Below, in pieces: positions 1-7,245 of a stretch of 45,440 bases of DNA (position 1 is its first letter; every line of letters starts with the position of its first letter). Under the pieces are notes generated by a model, which saw only the letters and a program-made list of their open reading frames with translations, was not told where the DNA came from and searched no databases. Position numbers and translations under genes: made by a program. The stretch is from an uncultured Erysipelotrichaceae bacterium. GTDB taxonomy: Bacteria > Bacillota_I > Bacilli_A > RF39 > UBA660. The DNA lies in contig CACXGX010000072.1 in NCBI GenBank assembly GCA_902767365.1, forward strand, positions 1-45,440, given 5' to 3'.

Positions 1-2
1 CA

Positions 3-164
3 GAAATATCAAAATCAAAAAATGATAAAGGATATTCTAGTGCAGAATCATCTGTTATAAAGGGAAGTAGTATTGCCAAAAATGCTAGAGAGCAAATAGA
101 GCAGGAAACAGGTAAAAAGGTTGTAACTAGCGAAAGACACATAAATACAAAGCAATTGAGATAG
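3..164 (+). CDS. C-terminal fragment of a DinD/BRO-type phage antirepressor-like protein (partial)
   Basis: This is a 53-codon open frame that enters from the left edge and ends at a TAG. The residues include NDKGYSSAES, KGSSIAKNAREQIE and TGKKVVTS. A tail with SxAKNAR..IE..TGK.VVTS is typical of DinD-like and BRO-N phage antirepressor proteins, which carry a DNA-binding or antirepressor N-domain. Only the tail is visible, so the family call rests on this short motif and the N-domain must lie outside the window. It supports a prophage or mobile origin for the left end. No gene follows it closely; the next 560 bases hold a repeat element and a terminator. Confidence 0.45.
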   Translation, partial: EISKSKNDKGYSSAESSVIKGSSIAKNAREQIEQETGKKVVTSERHINTKQLR

Positions 165-175
165 CAAATAACCCA

Positions 176-297
176 TAGACAAGGTTGATAGTCTGTTGGT
201 AATATTCATGCAAAGCCCAAGTGTCATATAAAAAATGACTACGCAAAAACCTACGGTCTAGCCATGTCGAATGTGTCTGTTTATTAATGAAGAAATA
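176..297 (+). repeat. Island intergenic element, copy a (orphan)
   Basis: This begins TAGACAAGGTTGATAG, continues through CATGCAAAG and AAAAACCTACGGTCTAGCC, and ends near GTCGAATGTGTCTG. The same ordered blocks occur at 2391-2503 in front of the methyltransferase gene: TAGACAAGGTT, AATGCAAAG, AAAAACC, a GG.yTAG.CAT block, then CGAAnGT. Here no gene follows, so this may be a leader that lost its cassette, or a recombination scar. A short hairpin GTCAT/ATGAC lies inside it. Confidence 0.45.
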
Positions 298-337
298 GCC
301 TTATTTTATAAGGGTTTAGATTATGCAAATGGTTTTT

Positions 338-376
338 AAAAATGTGCTAATTTTTGATAAAAAAACACATTTTTTT
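338..376 (+). terminator. Possible intrinsic terminator
   Basis: AAAAATGTG (338-346) can pair with CACATTTTT (from 366) and the second arm runs into further T residues. The loop is long at about 19 nt and the stem is A/T-rich, so the structure is weak. It would end any transcript crossing the copy-a element. Confidence 0.4.
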
Positions 377-725
377 ATTATGTTTAAAAGTAGGTAGTTT
401 GTGTTTGATATGTTTCCATATATTACTATTGTAGTTTCATATTTAGATAATAATCTTTTTTGTAAGTATTTTATTATTTTAAAAGTTATAATTAGAAAAT
501 ATGAAGTAAGTATATAATTAATGATTTAATACTAAGTTGTACTAATTTTTATATTGAATTTTCTTATGGATTATGAATCCTTTATGTATAATTATAATTC
601 AATTTTTACGGGTTTAATTATTCTTCAGAATCTTTTGGAGTTCGTTTCAGTAATAATTTTTTAAAATAATATTAATATGATTGAAAAAAAATATAAAATA
701 TGATATATGTTTAATAGGTGATTAT

Positions 726-1829
726 ATGGATTATATGAGTTTATCAGATGAAGAGTTATTGAAAGCGGTTCAAAAAGGTAGAAATATTGCAAAAGAAACA
801 GGTGCATCTATTAGTCAAGCAATCCAAATTGCAATGGATGATATTATAAGTGATAAAAAGCAAAAAGAAGAAGAAAAAGTGAGTAATGACAAAAATGGTG
901 CTCAAGAACCAAAAAAAGAACAAGAATCAAGTATTAGTAGTGCAGAAGAAAATAGATATGATACTGATCTTATTTGGACAAAAGATGATGATGTTGTTAT
1001 GTCTTCGGATGATTTTTGTAGCGAATACGAAAAAGAATTAATAAAAAAAATAGAGGATTTAAAAAGTCAGTTTCTTAGTGCATTTAGATATCGTGATCAA
1101 TCTAAATTAGAAAATAATGTATCTATAGAGAGTTTATATCAACCAGTAAGTTCTCACTTGAGACTTGCTTTAGCTGGTGGATCTTCAATTTTTAAAAATC
1201 TTGAGGGTTCTATGGTAAATGGAATTAAATCTTCGCGAGATAACACTTCGTACCCAGAACCAATAATGGGTGATGATTATTATGTAGATATAACTAGAAA
1301 AATAAATGAACTTGTAAGAGAATTAAGTTATATTAAATTTATGTTTGATAAATTGAGCCTAAAAGATGGAAACATTGAACCAACAATAAAAAGATATAAA
1401 GGATTACTTTCTGAAGCTTTGGAATCAATTGGAGAAAAAAAGGATTGGTTAGAGAATAGTGACGAACAAACTAAAACACCTAAAGAACTTTGGGATAGTA
1501 TGTGTAAATTTGAATTTTCTGGTGCGATAATAAATAACTTTGATGGAAGTTCCCGTTTTGATAGTATTTCAAGTTTTGATAAAGGTTATGAGTTAGCAAG
1601 AGAAATAATTAGAGGTACAAGAAAAGTTACTAAAGAGGAATATAGAGCAGCAGTGCATTATGTTAAAGGTCAATTAAAAAGATTAGAAAATATGTATAAT
1701 AATGAAATAATTGATGAAAGATTAGATGAAATGAAACTAACAACATCTGAAATAAGTAAATTTAATAAAAATGTACTAGATCATAAAAATATGCTTAAAG
1801 AACAAAAATCTGGACCTAGATTTGATTAA
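726..1829 (+). CDS. Hypothetical charged cytoplasmic protein
   Basis: I do not recognise a family. The start chosen is ATG 726, behind AGGTGAT at about 717-723; an in-frame TTG at 681 lies upstream but lacks a good binding site. The product is about 367 residues, with no signal peptide or membrane segment. The first 40 residues (SLSDEELLKAVQKGRNIAKE) look like a small helical domain. A low-complexity Lys/Glu/Ser linker follows (about 40-85), then a mostly helical region rich in charged residues that ends in a Lys-rich tail. It stands alone between the antirepressor fragment and a terminator at 1898. It lies in a mobile-looking region, so it may be a phage- or island-borne accessory gene. Confidence 0.7.
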   Translation: MDYMSLSDEELLKAVQKGRNIAKETGASISQAIQIAMDDIISDKKQKEEEKVSNDKNGAQEPKKEQESSISSAEENRYDTDLIWTKDDDVVMSSDDFCSEYEKELIKKIEDLKSQFLSAFRYRDQSKLENNVSIESLYQPVSSHLRLALAGGSSIFKNLEGSMVNGIKSSRDNTSYPEPIMGDDYYVDITRKINELVRELSYIKFMFDKLSLKDGNIEPTIKRYKGLLSEALESIGEKKDWLENSDEQTKTPKELWDSMCKFEFSGAIINNFDGSSRFDSISSFDKGYELAREIIRGTRKVTKEEYRAAVHYVKGQLKRLENMYNNEIIDERLDEMKLTTSEISKFNKNVLDHKNMLKEQKSGPRFD

Positions 1830-1897
1830 ATGAAGAATTATACTGTTGATATTAGTGGATGAAGTAAAGTAAATGATAGAAAAAAGTAAGAGAAAAT

Positions 1898-1927
1898 GCA
1901 AGTTATATAAGTAACTTGTATTTTTTT
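1898..1927 (+). terminator. Intrinsic terminator after the 726-1829 gene
   Basis: GCAAGTTA and TAACTTGT form a 7-8 bp stem around a short loop, followed by ATTTTTTT. It lies about 70 bases past the stop codon, which fits a monocistronic transcript. Confidence 0.75.
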
Positions 1928-2028
1928 ATATTCTATTTGATAAAAATTAATTTAATCTGTAGTTGTCTTTTAAACTAAAAAGAAAATTATCAATATAGTA
2001 TTCAATAAAGAATTAAGAACGTATATGG

Positions 2029-2307
2029 CTATTGGAAAAGTAACATAATAAAATTACCACAATCATCAGAAATAAGTATTATATGTTCTTTTTTATCGTA
2101 TTTCTTATCAAGATATTCATATGTTTCATTCCATAATTTATCAGTTTTAAGGATAGAGGAAGAAATGTAATATTGTTCTTTTATTTTTTTCTTAACAAAC
2201 TCTTCTTTCTTTTCTTCATGAGTTAACCTGACAAGGACAATTATATTTTTAGTACCAGTAAATCTAGACTTTATATCATTGTAGACATAAAGGAAATTGA
2301 AAAGATA
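2029..2307 (-). pseudogene. ISLre2-family (UPF0236) transposase remnant
   Basis: Read on the minus strand this is an open run of about 92 codons with no good start and an early stop. It contains KNIIVLVRLTHEEKKEEF, then KLWNETYEYLDKKYD and HIILISDDCGNFI. The pattern (K)LW.E.YEYI...YD...I.I..DG..WI is characteristic of the central part of ISLre2-type transposases. Here the usual NGDGAxWI reads SDDCGNFI and the frame stops soon after, so the copy is dead. No terminal inverted repeats were found. The match is by remembered family pattern, so the family call is moderate. Confidence 0.5.
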
Positions 2308-2329
2308 TTAGAGAATGTTTTTGATATAA

Positions 2330-2338
2330 TGTTATAAT
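2330..2338 (+). promoter_or_regulatory. Extended -10 promoter element
   Basis: TGTTATAAT matches the extended -10 form TGnTATAAT. It lies about 170 bases before the methyltransferase start and just upstream of intergenic element copy b, so a transcript from here would carry the whole element as a leader. Confidence 0.5.
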
Positions 2339-2390
2339 AATGATGTAATTACTAAATAAAAATATATCTTTTTTTACATATTAAAAAATG

Positions 2391-2503
2391 TAGACAAGGT
2401 TTGTAAAATATTGATTTTTGGAATGCAAAGGTCAAAAAGTTACATGTCAAAAACCAATGGCTTAGTCATTGCGAAAGTATTACAGTATTTGAGAGGAGGT
2501 AAT
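2391..2503 (+). repeat. Island intergenic element, copy b, leader of the methyltransferase gene
   Basis: The element starts TAGACAAGGTTTGTAAAA and ends at the GAGAGGAGG binding site. TTGATTTTTG (2411-2420) pairs with CAAAAACCAA (2448-2457) with one A-C mismatch, giving an imperfect hairpin with a 27-nt loop. The last part, ATTGCGAAAGTATTACAG plus GAGAGGAGG, is shared in altered form with the gaps before the genes at 3232 and 4904. Confidence 0.5.
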
Positions 2504-2504
2504 T

Positions 2505-3098
2505 ATGAATAAAAAAGTTTGGAATCATAACTATGCATATCATAAATGGATTATCCAAAAAATTAATAATAATTCTACTATATTAGATGTTGGTTGTGGT
2601 GACGTAACACTATGTTTTAAATTATCTTCATGTAATAAAGTAATTGGAATAGACACAAGTGAAGACTCAATTAAAATAGCTAATCAAAAAAATAACTATA
2701 ATAATGTATCATTTGTCAATGATGATTATTTAAAGTATAATTTTAAAGATAAGTATGATGTTATTATATTTGTAGCTGCTATTCATCATATGAATATGGA
2801 AGAAGCTTTGATAAAAGCTAAAAGTTTATTGAATAAAAATGGTAAAATATTAATAGTAGGTTTAGCAAAGCCAAGTACTATAATAGATAATATAATAGAA
2901 TTATTTAGAGTTATTCCTAACTTTTTAATTTCTAAAATAAAAAGAAATAAATCATCAGAAAAATTAAATATTCAAACTAATTATGTTTTTCCTACAATGA
3001 ATGAAGTTAGATTAACCATAAGAAAAGTATTAAGAAATAATTATAAACTAAGACAGGCATTGCATTATAGATATCTTTTAACATGGAAAAAGAACTGA
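2505..3098 (+). CDS. Class I SAM-dependent methyltransferase
   Basis: The product is 197 residues. Motif I is ILDVGCGD (about 26-33), the acidic residue ending beta-2 is in VIGID (46-50), and the post-motif region reads DVIIFVAAIHHM (about 84-95), so the Rossmann SAM fold is clear. The substrate cannot be read from sequence; such small stand-alone enzymes methylate small molecules as often as macromolecules. The ATG sits behind GAGGAGGT with ideal spacing. It is the first of several short cassette-like genes, and its leader shares sequence with those before other genes in the island. It ends in TGA, showing that TGA is a stop here. Confidence 0.85.
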   Translation: MNKKVWNHNYAYHKWIIQKINNNSTILDVGCGDVTLCFKLSSCNKVIGIDTSEDSIKIANQKNNYNNVSFVNDDYLKYNFKDKYDVIIFVAAIHHMNMEEALIKAKSLLNKNGKILIVGLAKPSTIIDNIIELFRVIPNFLISKIKRNKSSEKLNIQTNYVFPTMNEVRLTIRKVLRNNYKLRQALHYRYLLTWKKN

Positions 3099-3103
3099 AA
3101 AAC

Positions 3104-3160
3104 AACTTGTTCCTAATACAAAATCAGCACTAGTAGTTTCATGTATAAGAAGAAACATCG
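3104..3160 (+). repeat. Downstream island element (copy 1)
   Basis: Starting a few bases after the methyltransferase stop, AACTTGTTCCTAATAC continues through CACTAGTAGTTTCATG and TATAAGAAGAAAC. A similar order of blocks (AACTTG, AATAC, CTAG, TTT, TGTATnA, AAC) follows the GNAT gene at 5376. GTTTC and GAAAC inside it can pair. Its role is unknown. Confidence 0.4.
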
Positions 3161-3180
3161 TTAGATGAATTATTCATAAA

Positions 3181-3231
3181 TAGGTTTCCACTTATTGTGA
3201 GAGTGTTGTGGTACTTGAAAGGAGATAAAAT
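3181..3231 (+). repeat. Island intergenic element, copy c (leader of NUDIX gene)
   Basis: The segment TTATTGTGAGAGTGTTGTGG followed by TACTTGAAAGGAGATAAAAT aligns with ATTGCGAAAGTATTACAG...GAGAGGAGG of copy b and ATTGTGAAAGTGTCTGCA...GAAAGGAGATAG of copy d. The similarity extends about 20 bases upstream of the ribosome binding site, which is more than a shared binding site would explain. Confidence 0.5.
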
Positions 3232-3687
3232 ATGGGATATATTATGGATTTAAGAGAAAAAGTAGGACATAGTCCACTTATAGGTGTTGGTGCAACAACA
3301 CTTGTATTTAATAATAAAAATGAATTACTTCTTAATCTTAGAAGTGATACAAATACTTGGGGGATACCAGGGGGAAGTAAAGAACTTAATGAAACGTTAG
3401 AAGAATGTGCAATAAGAGAATTAAAAGAAGAAACAAATATTAATGTAAATAATCTAGAATTAATAACAGTATTATCTGGTAAAGAGTATTATTTTAAATA
3501 CCCAAATGAAGATGAATTAGATTGTGTTATTGTTTTATACAAGGTTTTAAATTATGAAGAAAAATTAAATGTAAATGATGGAGAGAGTAAAAAAATAGAA
3601 TTCTTCTCATTAGATAATTTACCAGAACTAGAATCTCGTGCAAAAGCAATAATTGATAAGATAAAAAGTGGAATTATTAAGTTATAA
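3232..3687 (+). CDS. NUDIX hydrolase
   Basis: This 151-residue protein hydrolyses nucleoside-diphosphate-linked compounds by family; the substrate is not determined. The NUDIX box is complete: G48-x5-E54-x7-R62-E63-L64-x-E66-E67, with Thr replacing the usual following Gly. The preceding WGIPGG is typical. The ATG follows GGAGAT with 5-base spacing; an internal Met at residue 5 is less likely. It follows the methyltransferase by 133 bases, with repeat elements in the gap, so it is better seen as a separate cassette than as a tight operon partner. Confidence 0.88.
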   Translation: MGYIMDLREKVGHSPLIGVGATTLVFNNKNELLLNLRSDTNTWGIPGGSKELNETLEECAIRELKEETNINVNNLELITVLSGKEYYFKYPNEDELDCVIVLYKVLNYEEKLNVNDGESKKIEFFSLDNLPELESRAKAIIDKIKSGIIKL

Positions 3688-3801
3688 TGCCAAGTAAAAA
3701 AATAAAAAGACTAATGAGTATGTAAAAAATGAGGTGTCAAAATACACAGTTTACTAACTTAGAATCTATCGTAGTTTAAAAAAAATAAGGAAGTGATACA
3801 A

Positions 3802-4503
3802 ATGAAATTGATTTTAAATGGAGGAGGAATTGGAAAGCAAGCCTCTGATGCAAGAAATTTATTAAATAGTATAATAAGTCACAATAAGAAAATACTTTAT
3901 ATCCCTTTTGCATGGCCTGATTCAACATTTAGTGGATGCTTAGAGTTCATGACTGATGAATTATCTGATATAGAAAAACAAGGTATCGATATGGTAAAAA
4001 CAACTGATGAATTAATGAACAAGAATTTTACTGATTATGCTTGTATATATATTGGTGGTGGAAATACATATAAACTTCTTAATGATTTAAAAATAAGTGG
4101 AGCATTTAATAAAATTAAGAGATATTTATTGGAAGAAGATGGGATTATATACGGAGGAAGTGCTGGCGCAATAATTTTTGGAAAAGATTTAGATTCTTGT
4201 AATACAGATGATGAAAATAAAGTTGGTTTAGTAGACAATACAGGGTTTAATATGATTAATGGTTATTCACTTCTATGTCATTATACAAGTAGAGGGCCAG
4301 AAAGAACTGAAATAAGTAAAAAGTATTTATTAGAATTATCTAAAGACAAACCAATATATGCTATTCCAGAAGAAGATACTATTTATATTGAAGATGGTAG
4401 AGTGAGTTTTATTGGGGAAAGACCATATTATGAGTTTAGTAATGGTGAAGTACAAGAAAAAAATCCATCCAACTCAATATTCTCTCAAAGGAAAATCAAA
4501 TGA
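3802..4503 (+). CDS. Peptidase S51 (dipeptidase E-like)
   Basis: This is a 233-residue member of the peptidase E family, serine hydrolases that cleave Asp-X dipeptides or related substrates. Visible features are GGGNTY (85-90), the nucleophile elbow GGSAGA with Ser120, and LLCHYTSRG with His160 as the likely triad His. The start is ATG 3802 behind AAGGAAGTGAT; an in-frame GTG at 3793 overlaps that site. The last residues (NPSNSIFSQRKIK) do not look conserved, and the 3' end runs into a GNAT fragment read in another frame, so the original C-terminus may have been replaced at a recombination junction near 4475. Confidence 0.82.
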   Translation: MKLILNGGGIGKQASDARNLLNSIISHNKKILYIPFAWPDSTFSGCLEFMTDELSDIEKQGIDMVKTTDELMNKNFTDYACIYIGGGNTYKLLNDLKISGAFNKIKRYLLEEDGIIYGGSAGAIIFGKDLDSCNTDDENKVGLVDNTGFNMINGYSLLCHYTSRGPERTEISKKYLLELSKDKPIYAIPEEDTIYIEDGRVSFIGERPYYEFSNGEVQEKNPSNSIFSQRKIK

Positions 4504-4827
4504 GGGAATAAAAGAATTTAAAAATTTAATTGACGACAATAATTGGGTAAATGAAAGAGTTTTTTATGGTGCATTTAACGAAGATAATTTATTGTAACAA
4601 AAGATATTACCCATATTGCATTATTCCTTGTTAAAGGAGAATATCATAAACAAGGAATTGGAAGAAAACTATATGAAAAAGCAAAATCAATGAATAATAA
4701 AGGTGTGTTTACAGTTAATTCATCACCATATGCTCACGAAATATATAAACATATTGGATTTGTAGATACAGATACTGAACAATGTATTAATGGATTAAAA
4801 TTCTATCCAATGAAAACAATCTTTTAG
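4478..4827 (+). pseudogene. GNAT acetyltransferase, N-terminally truncated and frameshifted
   Basis: From about 4478 one frame reads YSLKGKSNEGIKEFKN and then RVFYGAFNEDNL, and meets a stop at 4595-4597. The frame starting at 4591 continues as TKDITHIALFLVKGEYHKQG, then IGRKLYEKAK, VNSSPYAHEIYKHIGF and a stop at 4825-4827. Joined, these match a common Firmicutes GNAT type (acyl-CoA loop HKQGIGR, then TVNSSPYA.EIY..LGF). One missing base near 4590 would restore the frame. The N-terminal region is absent, replaced by the end of the peptidase gene. Confidence 0.72.
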
Positions 4828-4860
4828 CTATTAGGAAATTATATGTTCTTTACCCTAGGA

Positions 4861-4903
4861 GATGGTATTGTGAAAGTGTCTGCATATTAGAAAGGAGATA
4901 GTT
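4861..4903 (+). repeat. Island intergenic element, copy d (leader of GNAT gene)
   Basis: GGTATTGTGAAAGTGTCTGC and ATATTAGAAAGGAGATAG align with copies b and c. The block CCCTAGG just before it, and TTAGGAAATTATATG at about 4832, resemble the downstream element at 5376-5424. Confidence 0.5.
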
Positions 4904-5371
4904 ATGAAAAATATATTTATAAGAAAAGCTTCTTTAGATGATTTAATCGCAATACAAAAATTAAACAATAGTTTATTTAATCTAGAAAAAGAAAATTATG
5001 ATTCAACTTTAGTTAAGAATTGGCCTTTGTCAGAAGAAGGAAAAGAGTACTTTTCTGATTTAATAAAAAATCATTATGTTATTGTAGCAATATTTGATAA
5101 TAATATTGTTGGATATTTGGCTGGATCTATTGAAGAAAAAGGTTCATACGAAGAAATACAATATGGTGAAATAAATAATATGTTTATAAAAGAGGAAAAT
5201 AGGGGATTAGGAATTGGAAAATCTCTTATAAATAATTTTAAAGAATATTGTAAATTAAAGAAAATTTCAAATATTAAAGTAGTAGCAAGTTATAAAAACA
5301 AAAAAGCAATAGAATTCTATCATAAAAATGGTTTTGAAGAGTTTGATATTACATTGACAACAAAAATATAG
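4904..5371 (+). CDS. GNAT family N-acetyltransferase
   Basis: This 155-residue single-domain GNAT opens IRKASLDDLIAIQ, the usual first strand and helix. The acetyl-CoA pyrophosphate loop is RGLGIGKSL (about R100-L108), and the C-terminal AIEFYHKNGFEE is the typical family ending. The acceptor substrate (amine on a small molecule, peptide or protein) is unknown. It is intact, unlike the GNAT fragment just upstream. The ATG lies behind AAAGGAGAT. Its closest relatives in this context are usually mobile cassette genes linked to resistance or metabolite modification; that link is inferred, not shown. Confidence 0.85.
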   Translation: MKNIFIRKASLDDLIAIQKLNNSLFNLEKENYDSTLVKNWPLSEEGKEYFSDLIKNHYVIVAIFDNNIVGYLAGSIEEKGSYEEIQYGEINNMFIKEENRGLGIGKSLINNFKEYCKLKKISNIKVVASYKNKKAIEFYHKNGFEEFDITLTTKI

Positions 5372-5375
5372 AAAT

Positions 5376-5424
5376 AACTTGGTATCAATACGCAGACAAC
5401 CTAGGAATTTTTGTATGAAAGAAC
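5376..5424 (+). repeat. Downstream island element (copy 2)
   Basis: AACTTGGTATCAATACG...CAACCTAGGAATTTTTG...TATGAAAGAACG follows the GNAT stop and resembles 3104-3160. AATACG (5387-5392) and CGTATT (5424-5429) are inverted repeats that would close a long loop. Confidence 0.4.
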
Positions 5425-5517
5425 GTATTTTTAAATATGAAAACCTATATAAAAAGAAATAAAGATAAAGCTTTGTTTTGATGAACATTTCTTTGATAAA
5501 TTTTTATAAGGTAATTG

Positions 5518-5526
5518 TGTTATACT
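5518..5526 (+). promoter_or_regulatory. Extended -10 promoter for the 5552 gene
   Basis: TGTTATACT lies 26 bases before the ATG, followed by the binding site TAGGAGTGGTGA. Confidence 0.55.
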
Positions 5527-5551
5527 TAGTTAGGAGTGGTGAGATAATAGT

Positions 5552-6319
5552 ATGTTAAATCGTGTAGAATACGATGGAAATGGGATAGTGATTGATACAA
5601 TTCCTGTATCAACTTCATGCCATTATACAGTCAATCTAGAGAAATCCTTTTTTAAACAAATGGGTATTGATCAATATTTTATAAAAATTTATCGTATTGA
5701 TGATTCTGGTTTAAATTCTCGCGATAATATGGGTTATATATATTTTTATTTGGACTCAACTAGTAAAACTAGTTCTTATATTGGCACTTATGTTAAGCCT
5801 ATGTATCGTTCTCTTGGATTAGCTTCTTTATTAACTGCTTATTGGATTAAAATATGTCTTGATGGAGGATATGAGTTTTTAACTACTAATAAAACACAAA
5901 GAAAACCATATTTGTTATATATTTTAAAAAAAGTTTGTTTTGAAATTGATGATCCTGAAAAGTATGATCTATCAAAACATACAATACATATATGTAAAGA
6001 TAATGATGGCCAAAGATTTTTATTATTTAAAAGTGATGCTTTTGCTAGGGGATTTAAAAGTGGAAAAATCTATAGTGGCGATGATTATAAAATTATGTTG
6101 CTAGATGACTTGAATAAGGGTTGTATTTTAAATAATAATGAAGATGGTCAAGTAATGACTTCCCAACAAATTAGGGATTTGTTAGAGGCTTCAAAAGATA
6201 GAGTAAAACTTTTAGATTGTGTACTTTTATCTAATGTTTACACCTTAAGAGATAGTAATAATGCTTATAATTTATCTTCAAAGAAAATAGATGATAAATC
6301 TGAAATCTTTTATAGATGA
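5552..6319 (+). CDS. Hypothetical protein with a GNAT-like core
   Basis: This 255-residue protein is not one I can name. Around residues 60-105 it has GYIYFYLD, then YIGTYVKPMYRSLGLAS and a long helix, which resembles GNAT motif A with a degenerate acetyl-CoA loop (YRSLGLA). The second half is charged and has no recognisable domain. Its own extended -10 box lies at 5518. The last codons overlap a short open frame in the +1 frame (6291-6491) by 29 bases, suggesting that the original protein was longer and a frameshift cut it. It lies in the decaying island and has no clear partner. Confidence 0.6.
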   Translation: MLNRVEYDGNGIVIDTIPVSTSCHYTVNLEKSFFKQMGIDQYFIKIYRIDDSGLNSRDNMGYIYFYLDSTSKTSSYIGTYVKPMYRSLGLASLLTAYWIKICLDGGYEFLTTNKTQRKPYLLYILKKVCFEIDDPEKYDLSKHTIHICKDNDGQRFLLFKSDAFARGFKSGKIYSGDDYKIMLLDDLNKGCILNNNEDGQVMTSQQIRDLLEASKDRVKLLDCVLLSNVYTLRDSNNAYNLSSKKIDDKSEIFYR

Positions 6320-6491
6320 AATAAATAGTAGAAAAATACCATTATATAAATTATTAAGTAAGATGAATGATAAAAAAGCAGAAGAATATTTAGGAAATAT
6401 TGTTGATGGTAGTATAGTAATACCGAATTATCTTCGCCTAAAAAGAAGTAGTAGAAATAGTATTATTCCAAATAGAAATAAAACTGAATAA
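6291..6491 (+). CDS. Small open frame, probably the frameshifted 3' part of the preceding gene
   Basis: This is 66 codons starting at an ATG inside the end of the upstream gene, with no ribosome binding site of its own. The content is charged (LLSKMNDKKAEEYLGN, LRLKRSSRNS), like a normal protein C-terminus. A single-base change would fuse it to the upstream frame. Alternatively it is a small overlapping gene translated by coupling. No family is recognised. Confidence 0.35.
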   Translation: MINLKSFIDEINSRKIPLYKLLSKMNDKKAEEYLGNIVDGSIVIPNYLRLKRSSRNSIIPNRNKTE

Positions 6492-6738
6492 TTATATTAA
6501 TAATATAAGATATAAAACAAATATTATATCGTTACAATATTTTTATTTAATATTGCATATTAAAAAATTATGAACTATAATAATCACTACATTTTGGTAA
6601 TTTCTTTTTTATTATTAATATTTTGATATTATATTGTTTGTAAGATTATATAGATTAAATGTTTAAGTTATTTTTGTTTATAAAATTTGATTATTACTAA
6701 AGCATTTAAAGAAATTTAATTATAAAAGGTAATGTATA

Positions 6739-7062
6739 ATGTCAGTATTTAATGGTATTGCTGAAATAAGAACAAAAAATGGTATGGTAGGATTATTAAG
6801 TTTTAAAAGAAATCAACTTGTAGGTAGTCTTGATTATTATGATACTTATTTTTCTTATCTTTCTTCTGAATTTTATTTTCAATTTAAAGAATGCAATAAT
6901 TATCATGAGATTAGAATATATGATACATTAAATGAGAAAATGATTGTAATTTTATTACAGATTTAGTTGGTACTAATAATGTAGTAATGAAAAATGTGCT
7001 AGATAAATTAGAGTTTAAGTCTTCTAATTTGGTAACTTATTATAAAATGATTGATAAGTAAA
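6739..7062 (+). pseudogene. Frameshifted hypothetical gene
   Basis: ATG 6739 opens 75 codons (MSVFNGIAEIRTKNG ... YHEIRIYDTLNEK) and stops at 6964-6966. In another frame the reading continues without a break as FITDLVGTNNVVMKNVLD, then KLEFKSSNLVTYYKMIDK, to a stop at 7060-7062. The second piece resembles the end of a GNAT-like protein (NVLDKLxFKSSNLVTYYK), but this is weak. The two halves together would give about 108 residues. The shift point lies at about 6940-6955. AAAGGTAATG precedes the start. Confidence 0.5.
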
Positions 7063-7096
7063 ACTTTTTTAAAATATATTTTAGTATGTTTTAAAT

Positions 7097-7231
7097 ATGG
7101 ATAGATTAAAAGATAATATTTATATTATTACTAGTGTTAATTTATGGCTTGGTGCTGAAATAACAAAGTTATTTGCTGAAGAGAAAACTATTATAATTAC
7201 TACTGATTATAATCCTGTTAATAGATGGTGA
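7097..7231 (+). CDS. Tiny open frame, probable remnant
   Basis: This is 44 codons (MDRLKDNIYIITSVNLWLGA ... NPVNRW) ending in TGA. There is no good ribosome binding site. The sequence is protein-like, with an alternating hydrophobic strand IYIITS and IIITTDYN, but no family can be assigned. It sits between a frameshifted gene and a strong terminator, so it is likely the end of a decayed gene. Confidence 0.25.
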   Translation: MDRLKDNIYIITSVNLWLGAEITKLFAEEKTIIITTDYNPVNRW

Positions 7232-7245
7232 TAGAAGTTGCCAAT

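Larger units (their letters stand above)
165..725. other. AT-rich gene-free stretch with a repeat element and a terminator
   Basis: No open frame of useful length is visible on either strand. The stretch holds the orphan copy of the island's intergenic element (176-297) and a hairpin followed by T residues (338-376). The remainder, about 380-715, is extremely AT-rich and shows nothing I can name; it presumably contains the promoter of the gene starting at 726. Confidence 0.5.
1928..2504. other. Intergenic stretch with transposase remnant and leader repeat
   Basis: This gap of nearly 600 bases has no intact gene. It carries a minus-strand transposase remnant (2029-2307), an extended -10 box TGTTATAAT (2330-2338), and copy b of the island intergenic element (2391-2503), which leads into the methyltransferase gene. 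Confidence 0.6.

Noticed and set aside
2391..4903. Integron gene cassettes with attC sites
   Set aside because: The short unrelated genes and repeated gaps suggest it, but the required core sites (GTTRRRY and its complement) are not conserved among the gaps and no integron integrase is visible. Kept only as a general cassette-like repeat.
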